5,606 nucleotides of DNA from Streptosporangiaceae bacterium (GTDB taxonomy: Bacteria > Actinomycetota > Actinomycetes > Streptosporangiales > Streptosporangiaceae): assembly GCA_030038715.1 (NCBI GenBank), contig JASHSO010000328.1, positions 1 to 5,606 on the forward strand, given 5' to 3'. The notes beneath the pieces are model-generated. The model was not told the DNA's origin. It did not search any database and worked only from the letters and a program-made list of their open reading frames with translations. Below, in pieces: positions 1-4,232 of this stretch (its first letter is position 1; each line of letters begins with the position of its first letter). The position numbers and the translations under genes are program-made.

Positions 1-271
1 TCGTTAGGGAGACGACCGCCAGGGCTAGGCCGGCGAAGCCAAAGCCTCCACTCACCGCACCAGTGCCCAGAACGCCGTCCAAGCTCGAGTCATCGTCGTC
101 GATCTCGGTCAGGTCATCGGGAAAATCATCGACCTCGGTCAGGTCATCCGGAAAATCATCGATCTCGGACTGCTCTTCCGGAACATCGGCTTGTTCGTCC
201 GCGGAGTCGAAGGCGATGAGCGAGCCGGACCCGGCGTCCGCCCCGTCGTTGTTCGTAGTGTTATCCGTCAT
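1..271 (-). CDS. Acidic repeat-containing putative membrane protein, N-terminal part (runs off left edge)
   Basis: I do not recognise this protein. The reading frame starts at ATG (271-269) and stays open for 90 codons to the window edge, so the C-terminus is missing. Residues 1-27 are polar and Asn/Asp/Ser-rich (it begins MTDNTTNNDG). Residues 28-57 are three 10-residue units: ADVPEEQSEI (diverged), DDFPDDLTEV and DDFPDDLTEI. An Asp run follows (58-61). From about residue 66 the chain becomes Gly/Ala-rich and hydrophobic (GFGFAGLALAVVSLT at 76-90), which looks like the start of a membrane segment. There is no N-terminal signal peptide. I infer an anchored protein with a disordered, strongly negative N-terminal arm. 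The codon pattern fits coding on this strand: the repeat is in phase, and the opposite strand gives only a Ser-rich shadow. It is divergent from the DUF427 gene. The Shine-Dalgarno signal is weak (AGGG about 3 nt before ATG). A TAATGT at 284-279 lies so close to the ATG that a leaderless transcript is possible. The reading frame is fairly secure; the function is unknown. Confidence 0.72.
   Translation of the reverse strand, partial: MTDNTTNNDGADAGSGSLIAFDSADEQADVPEEQSEIDDFPDDLTEVDDFPDDLTEIDDDDSSLDGVLGTGAVSGGFGFAGLALAVVSLT
101..190 (-). repeat. 30-bp in-frame tandem repeat (2 near-identical units plus 1 diverged)
   Basis: Units 101-130 and 131-160 match at 28 of 30 bases, differing only at unit positions 3 and 19. 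A third, clearly diverged unit occupies 161-190 and keeps the gatctcgg start and the tccggaa core. The period of 30 keeps the frame and encodes the 10-residue acidic unit (DDFPDDLTE followed by V or I). The near-identity of two units suggests recent duplication or slippage expansion. Confidence 0.85.
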
Positions 272-408
272 AGGCCCTACATTAGGGACAAAAGCTGAGA
301 GCAAGATGAACGAACGCTCAAGACCGGGCTGTCAGCGGCCGGGTGGGAAGCCACAGGGCCAGTGCGGAGTTGGCTCCAAAGAGGTCACGATATTCAGAAG
401 GGGAAGCC
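272..408. promoter_or_regulatory. Divergent intergenic region, probable promoters for both flanking genes
   Basis: This 137-bp gap separates two divergently transcribed starts, so it should hold both promoters. On the minus strand, TAATGT (284-279) fits a TANNNT -10 element and would place transcription initiation at or next to the ATG at 271. I see no convincing -35 at standard spacing. I found no clear -10/-35 pair for the plus-strand gene, and no strong operator palindrome. The position is solid; the individual elements are inference. Confidence 0.4.
396..403 (+). promoter_or_regulatory. Ribosome binding site setting the DUF427 start
   Basis: AGAAGGGG lies 5 nt before the ATG at 409. It favours that start over the in-frame ATG at 343, which would add 22 residues not typical of the family. 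Confidence 0.7.
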
Positions 409-714
409 ATGAAGGCCATCATCGGCGGCACGGTCGTGGCAGATGCTCCGGCGCCGGACCTAATCTCCATCGAGGGTAACTACTACTTCCCGCCATCCTC
501 GATCAGCCCCGGCGTGCTCAGTAACAGCCCGACGCCTTATACCTGCCCGTGGAAGGGCGTCTGCCAGTATCATGACATCTCGGTCGATGGCTCCACCCAT
601 CACGATGCGGCGTGGAGCTACCCAGACCCCTACCCCGCGTCCTTCGACCGCGTCGGCAAGGACTACAGCGGCTACGTCGCCTTCGACAAACAGCAGATCA
701 CGATCGCGGAATAA
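409..714 (+). CDS. DUF427 domain protein
   Basis: The product is 101 residues, essentially one DUF427 domain (Pfam PF04248, also called NTP_transf_9) with nothing added. Family hallmarks appear in order: the N-terminal strand with MKAIIGGTVVADA, EGNYYFPP (residues 22-29), TCPWKG (45-50), then YHDISVDG, AAWSYPDPYP (67-76) and YVAFDK (89-94). The family is small, soluble and common in actinomycetes, cyanobacteria and fungi. No biochemical role is firmly established, so none is assigned here. I chose ATG 409 because the family normally begins at this strand and a good ribosome binding site precedes it. The gene stands alone: divergent from the acidic protein gene, and separated by 177 nt with several inverted repeats from the sigma factor downstream. 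The domain call is secure; the molecular function is not. Confidence 0.9.
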   Translation: MKAIIGGTVVADAPAPDLISIEGNYYFPPSSISPGVLSNSPTPYTCPWKGVCQYHDISVDGSTHHDAAWSYPDPYPASFDRVGKDYSGYVAFDKQQITIAE

Positions 715-891
715 GAAGAGCCGCTCGTCTATCGGGTTGCCTGCCGGCTGGTAAGCCCCCGCCCGGGCCAGCAGAGCGGCACCGGCAGTCCGCAGGCTCT
801 TGCCGCGAAGTGGCTCGGCAGCGGTCTGACTCGCGACGGCAAGTGCGAAAGCTCACGCACGGCAGTCAGCCGTAGCGCTCGGTGGGTCATC
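715..891 (+). other. Non-coding gap with several inverted repeats
   Basis: I see no convincing gene in these 177 bases. Four inverted repeats are visible: GCCGCTC (720-726) with GAGCGGC (774-780); CTGCCGG (741-747) with CCGGCAG (782-788); CTTGCCG (799-805) with CGGCAAG (837-843), which extends by two more pairs across one bulged base; and ACGGC (859-863) with GCCGT (869-873) around a 5-nt loop. The first two pairs interleave, so they are either alternatives or a pseudoknot. Part of the region may terminate the DUF427 transcript, and part may be the leader of the sigma-factor transcript. No T-tract follows any stem. In DNA this GC-rich, some of these pairings will be chance. Confidence 0.35.
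881..886 (+). promoter_or_regulatory. Ribosome binding site of the sigma-factor gene
   Basis: GGTGGG ends 5 nt before the ATG at 892. A second in-frame ATG at 901 has only a short GGG (894-896) in front of it, so 892 is preferred, though not by much. Confidence 0.5.
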
Positions 892-1821
892 ATGGGCACC
901 ATGGACCTCGAGCCCTACCGCGGCGAGCTGGTGGGCTATTGCTACCGGATGCTGGGCTCGTTCCACGACGCCGAGGACCTGGCCCAGGAAACGATGCTGC
1001 GGGCGTGGAATGCCCGCGACCGCTACGACCCGGCGCGTGCATCGGAACGCACGTGGCTGTACCGGATCGCGACCAATGCGTGCCTGACCGCGCTGACGGG
1101 GCGAGCCAGACGTCCGTTGCCGTCCGGACTGGGCGCGCCGAGCCAGGATCCGGCAGCACCGCTGACGCCAGCGTTCGATATACCGTGGCTGCAGCCATTC
1201 CCCGACGCGCGTTTCGACGTCGCGGCACGGGCAGATCTGCGGCTCGCGCTCGTGGCGGCCATGCAGCTACTGCCACCGCGGCAGCGGGCCGTCCTCGTGC
1301 TCCGCGAGGTACTGGATTTCAGCGCGGCCGAGGTCGCCGGCCAGCTCAGCACCACGGTCACGGCAGTGAACAGTGCCTTGCAGCGGGCTCGCGCGGCCGT
1401 CGCTGACGCGCGGGCCGAGGGCGAGATCGCTGAGCCAGCCGACCCGGACGTCAGAGCTGTCATCGAGCAGTACGTGGCGGCTTTCGAGGCGGCCGACGTG
1501 ACCGGCCTGGTGCGGCTGCTGACCCACGACGTGGTGCTCGAAATGCCGCCGGTACCTCTGTGGTACCTGGGCACCCACGACTACGGGCTGTTCATGCGCC
1601 GGGTCTTCGAAATGCGGGGAACGGGCTGGCGCATCCGACAGCTCACCGCCAACGGCCAGCCCGCCCTCGCTGCTTACGCACCAGAGCCCGATGGCGGCCA
1701 CCGGCGTCACACGCTGCAGGTCTTCACCGTCGCGAACGGGCGGGTCGTCCACAACGTTGTGTTCGCCGACCCGGCGGTTCTGGAACTGTTCGGCCTGCCC
1801 GAGCGTATTCCGCGCGGCTAA
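892..1821 (+). CDS. ECF RNA polymerase sigma factor with C-terminal SnoaL-like domain (SigG/TIGR02960 type)
   Basis: This is a cytoplasmic sigma-70 family factor that directs RNA polymerase to a specific promoter set. The product is 309 residues, well above the roughly 180-200 of a minimal ECF factor. Sigma-2 lies at about residues 8-75, with the region 2 signature GYCYRMLGSFHDAEDLAQET and then the TWLYRIATNAC segment. A linker carries WLQPFPDARFD (99-109), typical of the SigG/TIGR02960 group. Sigma-4 lies at about 125-175, with LPPRQRAVLVLREVLDFS and the helix-turn-helix SAAEVAGQLSTTVTAVNSALQRAR. From about 187 to 300 there is a SnoaL/NTF2-like domain (IEQYVAAFEAADVTGLVRLL, then MPPVPLWYLG). 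In related ECF groups such as ECF41, a fused domain of this kind tunes activity in place of a separate anti-sigma factor. None is encoded next door here, so the same control is inferred. A DHFR-like reductase gene follows in the same orientation after 72 nt. The family call is secure; regulon and signal are unknown. Confidence 0.93.
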   Translation: MGTMDLEPYRGELVGYCYRMLGSFHDAEDLAQETMLRAWNARDRYDPARASERTWLYRIATNACLTALTGRARRPLPSGLGAPSQDPAAPLTPAFDIPWLQPFPDARFDVAARADLRLALVAAMQLLPPRQRAVLVLREVLDFSAAEVAGQLSTTVTAVNSALQRARAAVADARAEGEIAEPADPDVRAVIEQYVAAFEAADVTGLVRLLTHDVVLEMPPVPLWYLGTHDYGLFMRRVFEMRGTGWRIRQLTANGQPALAAYAPEPDGGHRRHTLQVFTVANGRVVHNVVFADPAVLELFGLPERIPRG

Positions 1822-1847
1822 GACAACCCGGAGCGATGAGCCACGCC

Positions 1848-1876
1848 GGTGCTGCCGGTATGTACCGGTGAGCACC
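1848..1876 (+). other. Strong hairpin between sigma factor and reductase genes
   Basis: GGTGCT (1848-1853) pairs with AGCACC (1871-1876), and CCGGT (1855-1859) pairs with ACCGG (1864-1868) around a 4-nt ATGT loop. A G-T wobble (1854-1869) with one bulged G joins the two stems, giving about 12 stacked pairs. It lies 26 nt after the sigma-factor stop and ends 4 nt before the Shine-Dalgarno sequence of the next gene. No T-run follows, so a classic intrinsic terminator is doubtful. A partial terminator, mRNA processing site or translation control element are alternatives. The pairing is read directly; the role is inference. Confidence 0.55.
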
Positions 1877-1880
1877 AACC

Positions 1881-1888
1881 AAGGGAGG
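1881..1888 (+). promoter_or_regulatory. Ribosome binding site setting the reductase GTG start
   Basis: AAGGGAGG is a near-consensus Shine-Dalgarno sequence, 6 nt before the GTG at 1895. It rules against upstream in-frame starts such as the GTG at 1868, which falls inside the hairpin. Confidence 0.85.
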
Positions 1889-1894
1889 CCCATC

Positions 1895-2449
1895 GTGAGC
1901 GTCATCGTCATCGAGTTCATCACCATGGACGGGATCGTCACCGACCCGGACGGATCGGAGGGGACGCCACGTGGCGGCTGGGCGTTCCGGCACGGCCGGG
2001 AGACCGTGGCCGGCGACAAGTTCCGGCTCGGGAGCGTGCTGGACGATGGAGTCCTGCTCCTCGGGCGGGCGACCTGGCAGCTGTTCTCGCACATCTGGCC
2101 TGGGCGGGACGATCCGTTCTCCGCGCGGATGAACGCCGCGACCAAGCTCGTCGTCAGCCGCACCCTCACCGACACCTCCGCGTGGGCGAACTCGCACGTC
2201 CTAGTCGGCGACGTCATCGATGCTGTGCGCCACGAGGCACGCGACATCGTGATCCCTGGCAGCCTGAGCGTGGTGCACGCGCTGAACGCGGCGGACCTCG
2301 TCGATGAATACCGGCTGCTGATCTTCCCCACCATCCTTGGCGCGGGCGAGCGGCTCTTCCCGGGCAGCGGCAAGCCCGCCTATCTGGAGTGCCTGTCAGC
2401 CAAGCAGGCCGGTGCCGCCGTCTTCACCCGGTACCAGCGGGTGCGATGA
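1895..2449 (+). CDS. Dihydrofolate reductase family protein (RibD C-terminal domain)
   Basis: The product is 184 residues, the usual length for stand-alone RibD-C/DHFR-like proteins (Pfam PF01872). These have the NAD(P)H-binding dihydrofolate-reductase fold but are generally not the housekeeping DHFR. Visible landmarks: first strand with VIEFITMDGIVTDPDG (5-20); LLLGRATWQLF (54-64), matching the family GR-T-(Y/W) motif; KLVVSRTL (84-91); WANSHVL (97-103); IVIPGSLSVVHAL (118-130), where a Gly-Ser turn near the cofactor site is typical; and PTILGAGERLFPG (145-157). No signal peptide or membrane segment is present, so it should be cytoplasmic. The substrate cannot be read from sequence. GTG 1895 is chosen on the strong ribosome binding site and because the family begins at this strand. 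It probably shares a transcript with the sigma factor and may belong to that factor's regulon, which is inference. It ends 62 nt from the convergent ABC operon. Confidence 0.9.
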   Translation: MSVIVIEFITMDGIVTDPDGSEGTPRGGWAFRHGRETVAGDKFRLGSVLDDGVLLLGRATWQLFSHIWPGRDDPFSARMNAATKLVVSRTLTDTSAWANSHVLVGDVIDAVRHEARDIVIPGSLSVVHALNAADLVDEYRLLIFPTILGAGERLFPGSGKPAYLECLSAKQAGAAVFTRYQRVR

Positions 2450-2453
2450 CGCC

Positions 2454-2501
2454 CCGGGCTGGGCCAGCAACCCGGTAACTCCGGATGCTTGCGGGCCGGA
2501 G
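2454..2501. terminator. Possible bidirectional terminator between convergent genes
   Basis: The 62-nt convergent gap holds two short stems: CCGGG (2454-2458) with CCCGG (2471-2475), and CTCCGG (2479-2484) with CCGGAG (2496-2501). Loops are 12 and 11 nt and neither has a T-tract. Convergent geometry makes termination here likely, but these stems are short for such GC-rich DNA. Confidence 0.3.
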
Positions 2502-2511
2502 CTGGCGGCAG

Positions 2512-3225
2512 CTAGCGGCGCGCCAGCCGACCGTCCTCAAGCTCCAAGACCTCGTCGGCCATGTCGTGCAGGACCTGGTCGTGAGTAGCCACCAGCACGG
2601 TGACTCCCTCCGCGGCGACGACGGTCCGCAAAAGCTGCATGATCTGCCGCCCGGTCTCCGAGTCAAGCTGCCCGGTCGGTTCGTCAGCGATCAGCAGTTC
2701 GGGCCGGATCGCGAGCGCCCGCGCGATGGCGACCCGCTGCTGCTGCCCGCCGGACAGCTCGTTCGGCTGCTGGCGCGCGTGCCCGTCCAGGCCGACGACC
2801 GCGAGCAGCAAGGCAACGCGCTCATCCCGCTCGGCTCGTGGCACGCCAGCGATGCGCAGCGGGATGCCCACGTTCTCGGCCGCGCTGAGCATCGGGATCA
2901 GCCCGAACGACTGGAAGATGAACGACACGACGCTGCGCCGCAGGAGCGTGCGTTCGCGCAGCGGCATCGCCGTGACGTTCCGGCCGCCAATGAGAACCTC
3001 GCCGCTGGTCGGCGTGTCCAGCCCGCCAACGATGTTGAGCAGCGTCGTCTTCCCCGAGCCGGACCGGCCGGCCAGGGCCGCAAGCTGGCCGCGGCGGACT
3101 GTGAACGACGCGCCACGCACCGCGTGCACGGCCGTGTGGCCTTGCCCGAATGTCCGGCTGACCTGGCGTGCATCGACAAGAACGTCCACCAGACCATCGG
3201 CATGCGCATCGCCCGAGGGCGTCAC
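2512..3225 (-). CDS. ABC exporter ATP-binding protein (MacB/LolD-like), second ATPase of the operon
   Basis: This is a cytoplasmic nucleotide-binding subunit that hydrolyses ATP to drive an FtsX-type permease. The product is 237 residues, normal for the LolD/MacB ATPase class. All catalytic motifs are intact: Walker [10 protein letters not shown] (53-61), Q-loop Gln105 (IFQSFGLIP), signature LSGGQ (157-161), Walker B LLIADEP with Asp181 and Glu182, D-loop GQLDSE, and H-loop His215 (ATHD). The segment [21 protein letters not shown] is typical of the class. It starts at GTG 3225, which overlaps the TGA of the preceding ATPase as GTGA, with GAGGAGGAG just upstream, so the two genes should be translationally coupled. 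It is the last gene of the operon in this window, with the permease and the other ATPase before it. The substrate is unknown: this class exports lipoproteins, peptides or antibiotics, or works mechanically on envelope processes. Confidence 0.95.
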   Translation of the reverse strand: MTPSGDAHADGLVDVLVDARQVSRTFGQGHTAVHAVRGASFTVRRGQLAALAGRSGSGKTTLLNIVGGLDTPTSGEVLIGGRNVTAMPLRERTLLRRSVVSFIFQSFGLIPMLSAAENVGIPLRIAGVPRAERDERVALLLAVVGLDGHARQQPNELSGGQQQRVAIARALAIRPELLIADEPTGQLDSETGRQIMQLLRTVVAAEGVTVLVATHDQVLHDMADEVLELEDGRLARR

Positions 3226-4211
3226 CGCTCCTCCTCGCCGCGCCGCTCCTCCTCGCCACCCCGATCCGGCCAGACGCCAATGTGGTCGTCCAGCGACCTC
3301 AGTACGACCCGGTTGCGCATCTGGTGCCGCTCGGTCATCTCGCGCGGCAACTGCACCCTCCCAACCCGGTCGAGCACCGCGTACTCGACGGCCTGCCGGA
3401 CAGTGTTGCCGAGTTCGTCGGGCGCGTCGTGCCGCAGCGTCTCGCTGCTCGTACGGCCGTCGCGGATCGCCACCGTCCGGCGCACCTGATGCGACACGGC
3501 CGGGTCGTGCGTAACCACCAGCACGGTGACGCCGAGCTCGGCATTGGCCGTCTGCAACGCGGTGAACACCTCCTGGGCCGTGTGGCTGTCGAGCTCGCCG
3601 GTCGGCTCGTCGGCCAGCAGCACCTTCGGGTCATTGGCCAGCGCGGTGGCGATCGCGGCTCGCTGCTGCTCCCCGCCCGACATCCGGGACGGGACCCGGC
3701 TCGCGCAGTGCGCTACGCCGAGGACCTCCAGCAGCTCGGTAGCACGCTGCTCCCGCAGCCGGCGCCGGGATCCGGCCAGCCACATCGGCGCGACGACGTT
3801 CTGCTTCGCGCTGAGGTAAGGCAGCAGGTTGCGTGAGGTCTGCTGCCACACGAAGCCCACCTGCCGCCGCCGGTAGACCAGCCGTTCCTTGGCGCTCAGC
3901 GCGCCCAGATCCTGGCCCGCCACCCGGACCCGCCCCGCCGTCGGGGTGTCCAGGCCGGCCAAGATGTTGATCAAAGTAGATTTGCCGCTACCAGACGCGC
4001 CGACGATCGCGACCAGTTCGCCCGCATCGACCAGCAAGTCCAGGCCCTGCAGCGCCTGCACCTCGATGCCCTCGCCGGAATAGATGCGCACTACCTGGTC
4101 GCACACCACCAGCGCGCCCTCGCCGTATGACATCCGGGCTCGCTGCGCGTCCGCGCCCAGCGCGGCGAGCCCGCCCGCGGCCGGCGCCTCGCGATGCGAC
4201 GGTGCTGTCAT
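3222..4211 (-). CDS. ABC exporter ATP-binding protein with C-terminal AbrB-like domain, first ATPase of the operon
   Basis: This is a second MacB/LolD-type ATPase with unusual extensions. From ATG 4211 it has 329 residues, about 100 more than a plain family member. A loose Ala/Gly-rich N-terminus (about 1-33) precedes the ATPase core: Walker [10 protein letters not shown] (71-79), Q-loop Gln123 (FVWQQ, with Trp where Phe is usual), signature MSGGE (177-181), Walker B VLLADEP with Asp201 and Glu202, and His235 (VTHD). After the core, residues about 276-315 ([18 protein letters not shown] onward to DDHIGVWP) resemble the AbrB/MazE swapped-hairpin fold: D-x-x-GR-V-x-x-P-x-E, a short helix, then a strand pair. 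The protein ends with [12 protein letters not shown] prefer ATG 4211 over ATG 4217 because GAGGAG (4223-4218) is 6 nt from the former and abuts the latter. The permease gene ends 21 nt upstream, and the next ATPase overlaps by 4 nt. The ATPase call is certain; the AbrB-like call is pattern-based, and DNA binding is not implied. Confidence 0.93.
   Translation of the reverse strand: MTAPSHREAPAAGGLAALGADAQRARMSYGEGALVVCDQVVRIYSGEGIEVQALQGLDLLVDAGELVAIVGASGSGKSTLINILAGLDTPTAGRVRVAGQDLGALSAKERLVYRRRQVGFVWQQTSRNLLPYLSAKQNVVAPMWLAGSRRRLREQRATELLEVLGVAHCASRVPSRMSGGEQQRAAIATALANDPKVLLADEPTGELDSHTAQEVFTALQTANAELGVTVLVVTHDPAVSHQVRRTVAIRDGRTSSETLRHDAPDELGNTVRQAVEYAVLDRVGRVQLPREMTERHQMRNRVVLRSLDDHIGVWPDRGGEEERRGEEER
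3226..3261 (-). repeat. 18-bp tandem duplication containing the downstream gene's ribosome binding site
   Basis: Units 3226-3243 and 3244-3261 match at 16 of 18 bases. On the minus strand each contains GGCGAGGAGGAGCGG. In the first ATPase they encode the terminal [11 protein letters not shown]. The unit next to the start provides the Shine-Dalgarno sequence of the second ATPase. The same bases therefore serve as protein tail and ribosome binding site. Confidence 0.8.
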
Positions 4212-4217
4212 GCGCAT

Positions 4218-4223
4218 CTCCTC
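4218..4223 (-). promoter_or_regulatory. Ribosome binding site setting the first ATPase start
   Basis: On the minus strand the sequence reads GAGGAG-ATGCGC-ATG. The purine run touches the first ATG but is 6 nt from the second, so initiation at 4211 is the better choice. Confidence 0.7.
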
Positions 4224-4232
4224 ACGTTCGCC

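Noticed and set aside
101..190. Possible CRISPR or direct-repeat array
   Set aside because: The 30-bp units are contiguous with no spacers and keep the reading frame, so this is an in-gene tandem repeat.
63..479. Plus-strand frame with repeated SSGKSS units
   Set aside because: The repeat is the reverse reading of the acidic-repeat gene. The minus strand gives a better protein, with a start next to the divergent gap and a following hydrophobic segment.
1267..2373. 368-codon open frame on the minus strand
   Set aside because: It lies antisense to the sigma-factor and reductase genes, which have clear family motifs and ribosome binding sites. Its own translation is Arg/Ser/Pro-rich with no recognisable domain, as expected for a shadow frame in GC-rich DNA.
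2485..3489. 334-codon open frame on the plus strand
   Set aside because: It is antisense to the two ABC ATPases, whose catalytic motifs are complete on the minus strand. The plus-strand product shows no domain and spans the ATPase gene junction.
4217..4217. Upstream ATG as the start of the first ATPase
   Set aside because: The GAGGAG run abuts this ATG with no spacing, whereas it is 6 nt from the ATG at 4211.
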